Assembly: GCA_002778195.1 (NCBI GenBank)
Contig: PCDI01000001.1
Location: 2,182,939-2,246,938 of the forward strand
Length of the DNA: 64,000 nucleotides
From: Raffaelea ambrosiae
Lineage: Eukaryota > Ascomycota > Sordariomycetes > Ophiostomatales > Ophiostomataceae
Reading direction: 5' to 3'
A program made the translations under genes and the position numbers. Each line of letters opens with the position of its first letter. Position 1 is the first letter of the stretch. Under the pieces are notes generated by a model. It saw nothing but the letters and a program-made list of their open reading frames with translations. It made no database searches and was not told the DNA's origin. This document shows positions 1 to 11,501 of the stretch, piece after piece.

Positions 1-678
1 ACCGAGATTCTCGAGAGACATCATGCCTTGGGATGGCAGCAATATAACAAAACGATCCAGGCCCGAGATGCGTCTGTGGCGGTCAAACTACCGTTGCCTG
101 CGGTCACATCGAGATAATACCCACAGCAAGAACGGCTCGTCCAGACAGCCAATGGGAAAGCTTCAACGTCGATGCATCAGGGGCAAGATAGCAGACACGG
201 AGTGGAGACCCGAATCAACCGTTTGGCTCGTGGCTAATTGACGAGCACACAGAACACACTGCTGGGAATGTGGGTACCCTTGCGTGGGACGCTGTCTTGA
301 TTCTTCACAAACTAGACTGAAGATAGCGGTTCTTGGTTCTGCCTTTGTCCATGGCATTTTATTCCCAGAACTAAGCAGCTTAGCCTCTTCTGTGGTGCCA
401 TTGCCCACGCAGCATCCCACACAAGCGTAAACCCACTTTTAGCTGCAGAAATTCAAACCAGGATGTACGACTTTTTTTGTTGTCTGGGTCGTTACCAACC
501 TGCCGGAACCCAATGAATCCATAGTACGGTACGCAGGGTGGGATTGATTGTTAGCAAACCCTAGTCTCAATAAGACATCTATCCATATACACAGGCTACT
601 GGGTGTGGCGGTCGTCCTGATTCACCCGTGTCCTGGACCCTTTGCAGGGACGAGTTGGGTGTGTGCAGATTCCAAAAA
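1..678. other. Intergenic left edge, no gene recognised
   Basis: Only short overlapping open frames of no recognisable family are present. The last few hundred bases are presumably the 5' flank of the oxidoreductase that follows. Confidence 0.5.
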
Positions 679-1842
679 ATGGCAACGGCAACGGCATCAA
701 TACCAGCCGAGCCTGGCAGCCCCAAGACCAGGGTCATCCTCATCGGTGCCCAGCACCCGCACTTTTACGTCCGCGGCGGCATCCTCAAAAAGCGCGATGA
801 TGTCGAGCTCGTGGGCTTCTGGGAGGCCGACGAGAAGCTCGCCGACAAGGTGGCCGAGCGCCTGCAGGTGGTCAAGTTTCCGTCTGAAGAGGCGCTGCTC
901 CGGGAAGACTTTGACGTGGCCTTTGTCCACACGCTCGACTCGGACAACCCGCGCCTGGCCCGGGCCGCTGCCGCGGCCGGCGCCAAGGGCCTGCTGCTCG
1001 AGAAGCCCGGCGCCACGCACCCCAAGCATATCTACGCCCTGGTCGAGGACCTCCGGCAATACCAGCCGCACCTCGCCGCCGTCGAATGGGGCTGGGAGAT
1101 GCACTACGCCGAGGTGATGGACGTCGTGCGGGACCTGGTCCGGCAGAGCACGCTGGGCCAGATCACCACGTCGCACTGGCACGGCGGCACCCCCTCGGGC
1201 GGCGGCATGGAGCTGTGGCAGAGGCAGAAAGACACGCTCGGCGGGTTCCTGTACATGGACGGCACCCACACGATCGAGGCCATTGTCGACACCTTTGGCC
1301 TGCCGCAGCGCGCCTGCGCCAGCATCCGCCAGCTGCCGCTCGCCCACGACACCCATCCCATCGTGAGCTGCTGGTACGACATGGACACGGACATGCTCCC
1401 GGCGACGACCGAATTCGCCGTCGGCTCCCTCCCCTACGAGGACATTGGCAGCGTCATCCTGGAGTACCCGACGCACAATGTGGTGGCCGACTTCACGGCG
1501 TGGGAGCCCACCGACTGGTGTGTCGACTGGGGCATCCATATCTACGGCACCAACGGTGCCTTCCACGGCGTGCTCAACCCGCCGGCTGGAGAGGTGGTCT
1601 TGCGGAAGGCACACGGAGGGTACGACGCCGGCAAGACCGCACTACGGACGGAGTTGCCAGCCGGTGTGACGAACCAGGTCGGCTACTACACGAGGCAGAT
1701 CGACCTCTTCCTGAAGCGGGTGCGGAGCGGTGGGGCGGAACAGACGGAAAGTGCAGGCGTGGAAGTGCAGGTGAAGATTATGAAGGTGGTGGAGGCAATC
1801 TATGAATCGGCAGCGAAAGGGAAGTTTGTCGACATACAGTAG
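679..1842 (+). CDS. Gfo/Idh/MocA-family NAD(P)-dependent oxidoreductase
   Basis: Single-exon gene of 387 residues. The N-terminal third is a Rossmann fold: strand TRVILIGAQHPHF, a second strand VELVGFWEADE, then the family's EKPGA signature near residue 114. The C-terminal half matches the Gfo/Idh/MocA substrate domain, with GGFLYMDGTHTIEAIVDTFG where this family places its catalytic histidine region. Members oxidise or reduce sugars, inositols or related polyols using NAD(P). The start at MATATAS was chosen because it sits just before the Rossmann strand; an in-frame upstream extension has no domain support. Substrate cannot be predicted. It lies some 8 kb from the first obvious biosynthetic gene, so membership of the secondary-metabolite locus is doubtful. 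Confidence 0.85.
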   Translation: MATATASIPAEPGSPKTRVILIGAQHPHFYVRGGILKKRDDVELVGFWEADEKLADKVAERLQVVKFPSEEALLREDFDVAFVHTLDSDNPRLARAAAAAGAKGLLLEKPGATHPKHIYALVEDLRQYQPHLAAVEWGWEMHYAEVMDVVRDLVRQSTLGQITTSHWHGGTPSGGGMELWQRQKDTLGGFLYMDGTHTIEAIVDTFGLPQRACASIRQLPLAHDTHPIVSCWYDMDTDMLPATTEFAVGSLPYEDIGSVILEYPTHNVVADFTAWEPTDWCVDWGIHIYGTNGAFHGVLNPPAGEVVLRKAHGGYDAGKTALRTELPAGVTNQVGYYTRQIDLFLKRVRSGGAEQTESAGVEVQVKIMKVVEAIYESAAKGKFVDIQ

Positions 1843-2467
1843 TAGGAGGGATAAGCAATTCATGCATGGCCTTGAGATGGGCTGGGGACCAGAAGCATGG
1901 GAAGCAAAACAGCAAAAATGTAAATTACAATTGGATGGCATATAGCATCGTCTGGGACGGGTACCGAAACGCATTTACAGGAATTCAAAGACATGTACAA
2001 ACTGCCGGGCCAGACCAGGCTTGGAGCGCTATGTACTGCCACCTCACTGGGCGTAAGGTACCACAATTGCAGGACACCAACGGTAGGGCTAAACCATGAA
2101 TGGGTGGCATCCGTCGAGGATGGGGTGGCGGACGAACCACGAGTGATCACGTCATTGCATTTGGCATACAAGTGGCACGATTTCTGCGGCCAATCGTCTC
2201 TTCGTTCTCATTCTCATCTGGCTGAACTATGGCGGAAATGGTACGTTGTTCTATGTATATGAGTCTCCTCCCAACCCCTTGCTCTCTTCGTGCGAAGTGT
2301 GCACTTGTGAACTCTGGCTTTCCAAAAAAACGAATTCATTTTTTCCACGCTTCGTCTTTCCAAACGCCTCAGACATGCATTTGTTTGCGGTCTACGCTGC
2401 TCGTTGAACTGGCTTCGTCTCCCCCCTCCCCTCATGCTGTGGTCACTGTTCAATCTCGCCCCTGCCT
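1843..2467. other. Intergenic spacer between convergent genes
   Basis: The flanking genes converge here, so the spacer should hold both 3' UTRs. No further gene or repeat is apparent. Confidence 0.5.
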
Positions 2468-3547
2468 CTACTGGTCGCCATCGTCCCACCCGTCAATGCG
2501 GAACTCATAGTGGACGTCTCCCTCGCCGCGCGGAATGGCATGTCCGTTGGCATCGAACAGCGCCCGCTCCGTGAAGGACACGTTGCCCTCCCAGTCCACC
2601 AGCATCACCGTCTGCCGCTGCGTCCCGTACAGGCCCGTCATGAACCCCGTCTCCTGCTGGTCCGGCGTCTCCTCCGCCATCAGCTCCCGGTCCGCCTGCT
2701 CAATCTCCGCCGCCGAGGCCAGGGCCGCACGCCGGCCGTTGGCTTTGGCCATGTCCATGGACCGCTGGTGCTCGTCGTCGCCGAGGGTCGGGATGAAGAT
2801 GGAGTTCTTGAGCAGCGGGATCGTCTCCTCAAAGGACAGGCCGTCGCGCGACGGCAGCGTGTCGCGGTCCAGGACGGCAAACAGGCGCGCGCGCAGCTTG
2901 TCGGGGTCGGACTCGCCCGACACGGCCACGTCCAGCAGGGCCGTCTTGCCGTCGCGCACCTTGGGCCACACCTGCGGATCGTCGTAGCTCGTGTTGGACA
3001 GGCCGTACACCTCGCCGCGCTTGTCGCCGATCCAGGGGATCTGGGCCAGCTGGTCCGTCCGGTTGGAGACGACGGCGAGTGGTGCGATGGAGGCCTCGGC
3101 CTTGGCGTCTTGGGCGGGCTTCCTCCGCAACTTGCCGCAGATCAGCGAAAAGCCCCCGACGCCGCTCACGCCCGACCCGGCCAGCAGCCGCGTCACAAAC
3201 TGCTCCGTCGTCTCGGCCGGGTCCGCCGTCAGCCACGCCGTCACCATGGCGCCGCGGCTGCGCTGGCCATGCACGGGCTGGCTGCGGTCGTGCGTCGAGG
3301 TCTCGCGAAAGTTGGTCAGCACCGCAAAGTGCCCCGCGCGCGTGACGCCCAGCCAGGTACCGTGCTCGGACCGCTGCAGGTCACGCGCCGACAAAACCTG
3401 CTGCTGCTTCTGCTGCTGCTCCTGGGGCGGCGGCGGCGGCGTCCACCAGTGCGGCCGAGACGTGGGCCGGAGGATGAACTCGTCACGGTTGTCGATGACG
3501 ATCAGCGCGTAGTCCGGGTGCGCGGTGGTGACGAGGGCGATGCACAT
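2468..3547 (-). CDS. TANGO2 / NRDE-family protein
   Basis: A 359-residue uninterrupted frame. The N terminus reads MCIALVTTAHPDYALIVIDN followed at once by RDEF, which is the hallmark N(R)DE motif of the TANGO2 (transport and Golgi organisation 2, PF05742) family; the conserved Cys2 is also present. The start at this MCIA is favoured over an upstream in-frame Met because family members begin exactly here. A Pro/Gln-rich insert (PPPPPQEQQQKQQQ) interrupts the N-terminal third. The body keeps family blocks such as GTWLGVTRAGHFAVLTNFRE and GVYGLSNT-like text (GEVYGLSNTSYDDP). Biochemical role is uncertain; family members are linked to Golgi/ER organisation and haem or lipid handling. Probably a housekeeping gene outside the cluster. 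Confidence 0.88.
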   Translation of the reverse strand: MCIALVTTAHPDYALIVIDNRDEFILRPTSRPHWWTPPPPPQEQQQKQQQVLSARDLQRSEHGTWLGVTRAGHFAVLTNFRETSTHDRSQPVHGQRSRGAMVTAWLTADPAETTEQFVTRLLAGSGVSGVGGFSLICGKLRRKPAQDAKAEASIAPLAVVSNRTDQLAQIPWIGDKRGEVYGLSNTSYDDPQVWPKVRDGKTALLDVAVSGESDPDKLRARLFAVLDRDTLPSRDGLSFEETIPLLKNSIFIPTLGDDEHQRSMDMAKANGRRAALASAAEIEQADRELMAEETPDQQETGFMTGLYGTQRQTVMLVDWEGNVSFTERALFDANGHAIPRGEGDVHYEFRIDGWDDGDQ

Positions 3548-4662
3548 GCTGGGCGAGAAGAGAGGGCGCGGGGACGAGGGTGGCGACGCAGAGTAGGCGG
3601 ACCAAAGGAAGCAGAGCAAAAAGTAATCCGGCGGCCCAAAGAGGTGAGTTTGTATAGTGAAAAGACCCCTCAAGGCTGCATAAATTCGGGGATTGAGAAC
3701 GCTTTCGGGAATAGCCGTGTTATTTTAGGCCGGTGATAAAACTAGCAGCTTGTTTCACCCTCAGGGCGCTGTCGTGTGGCAGGTGTTGTTACTGGTGGGC
3801 TGCGAAGATCGTGAAGTTGGGATTTGAGTGCGTGGAGGGAAATGGTAGCCGATGGTCTTGCAGGTTTGCAGCTCATTCGGGTGTCTTTGGCTTGGCAACT
3901 GCCGTCATCCGTTCCTTCCTAGGATGTCAACTTTTCCTTTTCCTGCTATTTCCCTCCGAGGCAGGAACTGGGTGTCAGAGGCTCCTTCCCGAATGTGTTG
4001 TCAAAATGGCTTTTATGACTTGTCCACGTGTTTTTCCTACCGGGGGGGGGGCAGAAAAAGAAAAGAAAGAAAAAAAACGGGGGTAAAATGCACCATATTC
4101 CGTCCTCGGTTGACCCCATTTCTTCAAAGGTGACTCGTCAACAAAAGGCTTCTGGGCTTGGTGTCTTACCAGTACCCCGCCTGAACAAGGCAGCTATGCC
4201 ATCTTGACCGCCGCTGTGGGCTGATTGAGCCGCGGCTAATGAAGTGTGGAGTTTTGTGTCTCCTACATTAATGGGCACCCTGTCCGACAAGTTGCCTCAG
4301 CTTGCAGACAATGAGATCGTGGCTTGAACACTTTCTGTGTCCTCTTCGTCCCTTTTGACTGTTCTTGATGAATCGATTCTTATATATTCTAGCGGCATTC
4401 CCGAAGCGAGACTCCTGGAATGGTAGCCGGCAAAACGGCATCTTGTTTGTATGTATGTATGTATGTATGTATGTACAGGGGAAAAATGAAAAATTTCGTA
4501 GTCACTAACAAAACCCACCTCTGTCCTTCCATGCAATGTATAACAAAGAAAAAGAAAGAAGAAAAAAGTGACAGAAGAGAAAATCGTACCAGAAATGTAT
4601 GTTCTAATATGTAGCAGATATTACTGGCTTTGTTGCGTGCACATTTGTGCATGACTCGTCTT
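3548..4662. other. Intergenic region with poly-purine tract
   Basis: Contains a G9 run and an A/G-rich tract near 4041-4080 and a (GTAT)n microsatellite near 4447-4476. No coding signal is seen. It separates the TANGO2 promoter side from the 3' end of the minus-strand regulator. Confidence 0.5.
4447..4476. repeat. (GTAT)n microsatellite
   Basis: About seven uninterrupted copies of the tetranucleotide GTAT in the 3' flank of the Zn2Cys6 regulator. Confidence 0.9.
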
Positions 4663-6872
4663 TTATGCGAAGACGTTAAATGCATTGTTCTGCGGCCCCA
4701 AAAGATCGAGAGCCTTTTGTGCCAGTCTGTTCAGGTTGGTGGATGCTTGCAATGTTGTTATAAGGCCTGGCATGAGTTTGTTATGGGCGTCGTTCAGGCC
4801 TGGGTATGCCTGCGAAAACCAGCCACACAGGAGGAGGAGGATGGGCGTCAAAGGATGTGTCTGCTCATTTCCATATGCAAGTTTTAGTCGCTCCTTCTTG
4901 TTAGACCGCGATGAGAGGATTGTTTTACCTGAAAGTGTTGCCCAAGGGCGCTGACCAGGTGGACTATGCCGGTCACGGCGTCCATGGACTGTTGTTGTTG
5001 CTCGTTCCGGAGGGCTTTGGTAAGCTGCGCGGCTTGGCCCTCGGTACCCAATGGATTGGACTCGATGATATCGTAGAGCATGAGCACTGGTATGTATGCG
5101 GCAAGAGCAGTAAAGGTAAGGATCGGGCCCATGCGCTCCAAGGAACCGTGTTTTCGCAGCATCTTGATACGCTGTGCCAGCAGGGTATTGAGCGCGCGAT
5201 GTCGACGGCAAAATTCAAAGGTAGTGTCCGTGGCACTGCAAATGGTGACCGGGGACCGTTGCTTGTGCTCCAGGACCTGGCCACAGAGAGTGGCCACGAT
5301 GATGGTCTCTGTGAACGACGACGAATCGTTTTCCGGCCACTCTCGGTCGGTGTTCCGAATCATGTCGGACAGATAACATCGTATCTCTGTGGGACGGCCG
5401 CTGGCAAATTCCGCCTCTGGGGCCGGCAAACAAGTCCGAATCTGGAAAGGGGGAAGGTTAGTTTTGTGTCCCTTTTCTTCTCTTATATATATATATTTTT
5501 TGGTTCATTATGTTCATTTTTTCGCGGTGGACACTTTCCGGGACACTTACCATCCATTCGTCAAAAAACATGTGCAATCCTTCCACCGTGCTGGTGAAGC
5601 GATCGAGGATATAAGCCAGCCAAAAGGTCCTCCTTTTCATTTCAATGTCGACCCAGTCCTCTGGCTCCTGTACTTGAGGGCTAAGTTGACAGTGATCGTA
5701 GTAGCGCAGTCCCGTGGTAGGCGGTGTGCGCGGCACATCGACTGCGTAAAGCCTCAACATTTGAATCAGTCGAAATGCCCGCCCGGCGGACATCATCCCC
5801 CGGTGGTAGTCTTCGCACATCAGCTCATAGGTTGCAAGCAGGGTCCACGCCTGGGCTTGTTCAATGGATAGTTGGTGCTGCGGCTCTCCTGATTCGAGGG
5901 CGTGCAAAAGTTTTCTTGTTTCCGCGTATAGCTGGCATCCGGCGATCTGGAACTGGCTGGAGAGCGAGGATGCCAATGTCCACATGGCATGCTGCAGGCA
6001 AACCCTCTCCCTGCTCTTGTTCAGCTGCTTGGACCAAGAGCGGTAGCGATGCGCCTGCACGATGGGGGCGAAAACGTAGGCCCGGTCAAAGTAGAGCTGA
6101 TCTCTGGTAGCGAAGTGTTAGTCTCATGCCTCCCTGCCTCGGCCACTTTCAGTTCATCGTCGACTTACAGGTCATTGTGCATCATGGGCGAGATATTAAG
6201 CTCGGCATCCATGGCGATCGCGGGCGGTTCCTGGTGCTGGTCCAGAGTTGGAAAAGACAAATTCGGATAGGAACCGTCAATGCCTGCCCACGGCTCCAGG
6301 GGGAGCAAAGGAAACTGGAATCCGGCTGTGGCAGTCAAGCCCTGGATTGTCGCCGCTGTCATAGGAGCAGTGGTGGCTGCAGCCAGGACGTCGCCTTGGA
6401 CGTCGATATAGCCAGGACTACCTGCATTGTTGTTGGGAGTGGTGGCCCCATCTTGCGAGGTTGGTGGCCCAACCCGTATCTCTGCACTGGGTGGTGCGCC
6501 TTGCTGTTTGTCTAACTGGGCCTGCAGTTCCTCTTCCAGCAGCGTTAGTGCCATCGCCGCCGGGTAGAAAGTGGAACAATTGCAGGCAGAATTTTTACCA
6601 ATCTTTTTCTGCAGTGTTTTCAGGTATCCCTTCTTGGGCCCCCGGGGCAGGTAGCTGTCCCGCACAACACAGTTGGTTCCGGAAGTAGCACAGGCCGAGC
6701 ATTGCGGTGTTTTCTTGTCACACCGGATCCTTTTGCGCCGGCATTCTTCGCACTTGCCGGGGTGTCAGCGCCGAACAGTGTTCTACTCTTTCGTCTGCAC
6801 CAAAGGGGAAAGATGAAGAATGGTGCCACTTACAGCAATTCCAGATTGGTTCTGATGCGGTTGTGGTATCAT
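4663..6872 (-). CDS. Zn(2)-Cys(6) fungal transcription factor, five exons
   Basis: Exons on the minus strand: 6872-6834, 6752-6169, 6103-5551, 5441-4929 and 4809-4663, giving 611 residues with all phases consistent. Introns 1-3 start gtaagt; intron 4 starts gtaaaa and ends after a pyrimidine tract at ttttcgcag. The binuclear cluster spans the first splice site and reads C-EE-C-RRKRIR-C-DKKTPQ-C-SA-C-ATSGTN-C, i.e. CX2CX6CX6CX2CX6C near residues 14-41, followed by a basic linker. The middle holds the fungal-specific regulatory domain, recognisable from RRTFWLAYILDRF and the acidic loop before it. It should act as a nuclear DNA-binding regulator of CGG-type sites. It lies at the left margin of the cluster and could be pathway-specific, but 3 kb of gene-free DNA separates it from the next biosynthetic gene. 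The exact end of intron 4 is the least certain junction. Confidence 0.88.
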
Positions 6873-9857
6873 GGCTGCTTTGATCGAGGCTCCAGTGCAG
6901 TCTGACCAACTGAACGTCTGGGATGGTACCGAGGCCCCCCAACCAAGGCGACGAGTCTGATTTCAGATTGATTAGCTGAGGGTGTCGCACGTGTGTTAAA
7001 TATACAACGAAGCCATTCACATATAGACCACGGCTTATCTAACCACACCGACTGGGGCGGGGGGGGGGCGTGCTGTCGAAGGGGGGTGATTCAGCCCATC
7101 TATTGTAGTTGTACAGAAGAAAGAGAAGAACTCTGCGGGATCTTCAGTCATCCAAGAGTCGCCTGGAAGGCAGCAGAAGTCTGCCAGTAGTGATGGAATC
7201 CTGTGGGAGCTAACCGGGGCACTGCGTCCCAAAGTGCGGAAATGCAACAGTGATTTGAATCTGACTGCAGATTACGCATTCCTCTCGATCAGCATGATGG
7301 TGACCACGGGCGTGGCAGGGATGAGGGCAGGGTGGACGTTCAGACAGTGCAGACAGATTAAGGCTGCCGGTGGGCTGCAGTACCGCCTCGCCTAAAGACA
7401 GGCCACTCCACTGGTGATAGACATGGACATAGCCCCGGCGGTGCCCGCCCCACTCGAATTACACAAAACTGCAAGAACCTCCTGCCCAACGAGGCAACAG
7501 CAGTGGCTTAAGTCCGTCGGTGTCGGTGTATTGCGACGGCCATACTGGCGGGAGTCTCTCTTACGGAACAGGTAAGACAGCCCAGCCAGCCTACACAGCG
7601 TTGGGCGGCCAAATTCGCCGGAGTTGGATTTGGGTGGGGGTCCCACAGGCACGTCCTGCGAGTCGAGAAAAAGCTTCCGGCATAAGAAAAGCTTCCGGCA
7701 TAAGCAAGTCTTGGGTTTTCTCCCCAGCCTGGCGCGCCAACCAAATGTACTCGCAATACCACCACCGCACGTACGATACCGTCCAGTGGACGTGTTTCTT
7801 CTGTGGACCTGTGGCCCACTGTTTCGTCGAAATTGAGCCCCCTTGGAGGGGGTCAGTTCGCCTTTGCCAAGGCAAAATCGCACATACTCTGTAGTAGTAG
7901 AAGAAGCATCGCCGCCCGTCTTACTATGTACATTCATGGTCGAATCTTACATCGTCTCCACCTTGGGGTGCACGAGCTTAGCCATTCTTGGCAGGGCCAC
8001 CGTTTGTCACCCATTAGCTGAGCGAAGACACGCTGCAAGAAGAAGAAAAAGAAAGGCGGTCTTCGCCAGGTGTCGTGGGAGCCTGTGAACCTGTGCTGTC
8101 GAGGTCGAACGCTGCGTGATGTGGCCTGCGCAAGCCTTGGCCTGGACGCTTCTCCCGGATAAGAACAGAGTCGCACCCGCCGCTTTCTCAGCACCCCGTA
8201 CTGCTTGCTTCCCGATCGCAGAGACGATGCGGTAGCCTGTCGGTGGCATCGCAAGATGGGAGCTTGCGTCGTAACCGGGCGCGACAGAGTGTAAGCACCG
8301 ATGCATTGGCGGGAGGAATCAAAAAGAGGCTGATGCTCCGCTCCCTCCCTTTCATGGACATGCGGTGGAGAAGGGGCAGACATCGGGAAGACAGCCCAGT
8401 AGGGATCTGGATGGATGCAGAGCTGCAGAGATGCGAGGAACGTCATAGACTGGCACTGACTTGTCACACCCGCCGTACACTATCGAATGGCAGCATTGTC
8501 ATCTCGGCCACAACGCCCCGTGCGAGCGCAGCGCTGACTGCACCTGTTTGTTGGGATCTAGTCCGGTCCTGCAAGGGGGGTGTCCAGGTGGCTGGCGCAC
8601 CGAACCCCAAAGCAGGCAATGCTCTGTTGTGCGAGTGAGGAACTGCCAAGTCCCGTGCAAGTACTGTTCGTATGTCTTTTTTTTTTGTTTCTTGCCTGCA
8701 GAAGACGTGGGGGCCAATCTTTGTTGGCCCAATGCTGAAAAGGCTGAAAAAGCTGAAAAGGCTTACTTTTTGTTCGAGTTTTTTATTTTAATTTGATTTT
8801 ATTGTGTGTGTGTGCCTCTCAACGCCCGTCATCCTTGGCTCGACTCGCAAGAAGTCGTAAAATCTCACCCGCTGTGTCTTGGAGGCGTCATTCTCCCCTC
8901 GCCAAGGCCACCTGCTGAAGCCGTATTCTCGCATTCGCAAGTTCTGCGAAAACGAAAACGACCAAACGCGGCGACGAAGGAGACTGTGAACATCCAACTA
9001 CGGGCAACACTCCTCTCTGGGCATCGGAACTGGACCGTAAGATATCTCCGCCTCGGAGCCGTGCCAGGCACACACCCCTGCTTTCGTCAGGTCCCTCCGT
9101 ACAGTGGCGGTACGCCGTCTCCATTCACGTTCCCGGCCCCTGGCACACAGCCTTGGGAACGACGCAAAATGCAACCGTCCCACCCCCTAGTAACGCAACG
9201 GTCCTCGGAAGGAATGTGGAAAACGCACTTCTTTGGGCATGGTCCTTCCGTCTGTGCTATATAAACTTTGGGTCAGCTTACTGTTTAGCGAGTGGAATCA
9301 GGACCCCCGGTAGTGGGAAACGTCGCAGATCGCCCGTCCTCTTGGGGGCAGGCAATTACCGGCAGCACAGATGAGCCAAGCTAGGCCGAGGGAAGCTAGA
9401 ATGTGCGACTATGGTGGATGGTGTGTTTTATTTTGCTCTTTTATTGTGGCTCGGCCAGAAAACGTCTCGAGCTGTTTGTTTTGGAAAGAATTCATGGTTT
9501 GGGGGGGCCTGTTTGAGAAATGTGACCGGCTCGTCTTGTGGAGCTGCCCCCAACGTCCCCCACCCCCATTGTAGAGATAGCAACCTTGCCGTCTGTGCAT
9601 GTGGGTTGCTGCCACGCACCGTTGGATCTTTGCTATCGGCCGCGGAGGAGATTGTTTGGAATCATTGCGTCTGGACGCCTCTCGTATCTCATGCGCCCGC
9701 AGACGACTGGGGTATCGGGAGGAAGGGGGACAACAAGAACCAAGAGGGCCGAACCATCGTGGACTATGTCTGTGTGTGTGGGCATGGGGTGTACGGTGCA
9801 TCCTTCGCCTCGTTCGGGAGCCACCACCGGCGGGTCCGTATCCCGTTTGAGAACCGT
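6873..9857. other. 3-kb gene-free region
   Basis: Several open frames of 60-180 codons exist on both strands, but none shows a recognisable domain, sensible codon bias or convincing splice structure. Small features include a G8 run near 7061, a short tandem duplication near 7675-7703, a (GCTGAAAA)n tract near 8732-8762, and a TATA-like ctatataaac near 9257 with no evident gene downstream. It may be degenerated sequence or the long promoter of the divergent flanks. Confidence 0.45.
7675..7704. repeat. Short tandem duplication, two 15-bp copies
   Basis: The unit aaaagcttccggcat plus a short tail occurs twice in direct succession within non-coding DNA. Confidence 0.75.
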
Positions 9858-10742
9858 TTACCAGGGCATGGCGTCCTGGCTGGCGTCCTGGTTGGCGTCC
9901 TGGTTGGCGTCCTGGCTGGTGTCCTGCATGACGCGAAGGATCTGCTGGACGACCATGTCGACGTCGCTGGTCTTGATCGGCATGCGGTGGCCGCCCGCCC
10001 ATTCCACGAGCGTCGCGTGTTGTGGGTGGCAGTGTTCGCGCAGCAGTGCGCGGTGGCTGTCCAGGCCGGGGTCGAGCCGTCCGTGGACGTGGATGGTCGG
10101 CAGTCGGACAAGGTGGCTGTCCGCGTCGTGGTGGGCGCGACGAGGGGGGGGCGCAGGGAGCGTGGACGGGGTCGCGGCGTCGACCAGCCCGCGGGGCACC
10201 GGGAGCGCGGGCTGCAGCCAGACCAAGGGCCCGCGACCCGCACAGAGAACAGCCCACCGGAAACTGGACGCGAAACGGGATGATCCGGACACGCCCCCGC
10301 GCCACCGCTGCTGTCGATAGAGGATGCTGGCGGCCATCTTGGCGCCTTGGCTGAAGCCCAGCAGGCCGACCCATGCGCCCGTGGCGCCCTTGGCGTCATC
10401 CTCCTCCATGGCCTGCCACAGGGCGGCATCGATCGCGGCGGTCCTGTCGAATGCGGTCCATCCCCCAGCGTGCCCAGCCGCGTCCCCGGCTGCTTCCCCA
10501 TCAGGCAATTGCTCCAGCGGGAGCCAGCTCCGGAACGGCGCGTAGTCTTTGTAGACAGACGTCACATCGGGGCCCGGCTGCACACCTGTGATGGGCCCGT
10601 CGGCATAGACGAGGCGGAGGGTTGACCCTAGACGCTTCTCGAGCATGCGGCACTGCAGGCGGAAGATGCGCGCGTTGGTGCCGCCGCCGTGGAGGCAGAG
10701 CAGGCGTGGCAGGTGGAGGGTCGCTTCAGTGTCGTTGTTCAT
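9858..10742 (-). CDS. FSH1-type serine hydrolase (alpha/beta hydrolase), copy 1
   Basis: A 294-residue, single-exon alpha/beta hydrolase of the FSH1 (PF03959) family. Visible motifs are the oxyanion strand LCLHGGGTN near residue 16, the nucleophile elbow GFSQGAK (Ser in GFSQG), the acid region HVHGRLDPG and the terminal His in GGHRMP. Homologues in azaphilone and citrinin clusters (for example CitA of Monascus) act on polyketide intermediates, usually as thioester or ester hydrolases that help the NR-PKS. The C terminus ends in a four-fold degenerate repeat DANQ/DASQ encoded by 12-bp DNA repeats and is probably disordered. A close relative lies at 44.4 kb. Role in release or editing on an NR-PKS here is inference. 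Confidence 0.85.
   Translation of the reverse strand: MNNDTEATLHLPRLLCLHGGGTNARIFRLQCRMLEKRLGSTLRLVYADGPITGVQPGPDVTSVYKDYAPFRSWLPLEQLPDGEAAGDAAGHAGGWTAFDRTAAIDAALWQAMEEDDAKGATGAWVGLLGFSQGAKMAASILYRQQRWRGGVSGSSRFASSFRWAVLCAGRGPLVWLQPALPVPRGLVDAATPSTLPAPPPRRAHHDADSHLVRLPTIHVHGRLDPGLDSHRALLREHCHPQHATLVEWAGGHRMPIKTSDVDMVVQQILRVMQDTSQDANQDANQDASQDAMPW
9872..9921. repeat. 12-bp tandem repeat in the hydrolase C terminus
   Basis: About four copies of the unit tggctggcgtcc with one- to two-base changes encode the DASQ/DANQ tail of the serine hydrolase on the minus strand. Confidence 0.85.
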
Positions 10743-11020
10743 CGTGGAGGAGGTATCGCCGGCCGCACACAGGGTTGGACAGGGGGGGGGGGGCGTAGGG
10801 AGGTCAGCGAGGTCAGGGAAGGCGGCTCGCCATGGCTAGCCATACTGGGCTAGGTTTCCGTAGACGGTTGCTATTTATTATGACGGATCAGCAAAATGCG
10901 CCTCACTGCCCACGCCAGCGACCATGCTGTGTTACACTCCTTCTCCCGGCGTCGATAGTCAGCAAGTGGCGGCCATTCCGCTCGAGAGGTTCCTGGCGTT
11001 TCCGCAATTTCACCTGCTTC

Positions 11021-11058
11021 TCTGGTTTCCCTGGTTTCTCTGGTTTCCCTGGTTTCTA
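11021..11058. repeat. 9-bp tandem repeat (ctggtttcc/ctggtttct)
   Basis: Four imperfect copies of a pyrimidine-rich 9-bp unit in the divergent promoter region. Confidence 0.8.
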
Positions 11059-11178
11059 CCCTGGCCTCCCCTGCACGCAACTTGTATCCCGTTCGGGCTG
11101 ATTATGATCCTCCGAGTGGATATTAGGCCCGCCGTTGGGCTCTCGGGACATGCCGAACCGGGTTTGTGCTCGGAGTCC

Positions 11179-11197
11179 ACCGGATTTGAAATCCGGT
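11179..11197. promoter_or_regulatory. Perfect 19-bp palindrome, candidate Zn2Cys6 site (CGG-N9-CCG)
   Basis: Arms accggattt and aaatccggt are exact reverse complements around a single central g. The layout CGG-N9-CCG is a typical inverted-repeat target of binuclear zinc-cluster regulators, four candidates for which lie in this window. It sits about 440 bp upstream of the SnoaL-like gene and a similar distance from the divergent hydrolase. Function is inferred from the motif only. Confidence 0.5.
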
Positions 11198-11501
11198 CAG
11201 CAGTTTATTCAGGCACACCGCCATCCTCCAGCTCGGATTCAGGGCCACGGATTGTGCTCCCCGGATATACTAGGCTCATCCCGCACCTTCTCTGCTGAAT
11301 TGGATTGAGTCAGCCGGTGCTTCTTTGGACACCGAGCGCTGTCCCTCCTGCATCCCCTTGCTGACGGGCGCAGGGTGTCGCACGCACCCAGACAGCGGAC
11401 ACTGCCTGGCAGGACTCCGGGTGGCTGTCTCTGATGCGCTGGGGAATGTAAGCCAGCTTACGAATGGGCCGCCCCAAAGCAGCGGCATCCCCAGCTGGAC
11501 A

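Noticed and set aside
7392..7937. 181-codon minus-strand frame in the left gene-free region
   Set aside because: No recognisable domain, odd composition, and a small tandem duplication inside; looks like chance.
9257..9600. Gene downstream of a good TATA-like ctatataaac at 9257
   Set aside because: Only short frames without domain support follow before the minus-strand hydrolase.
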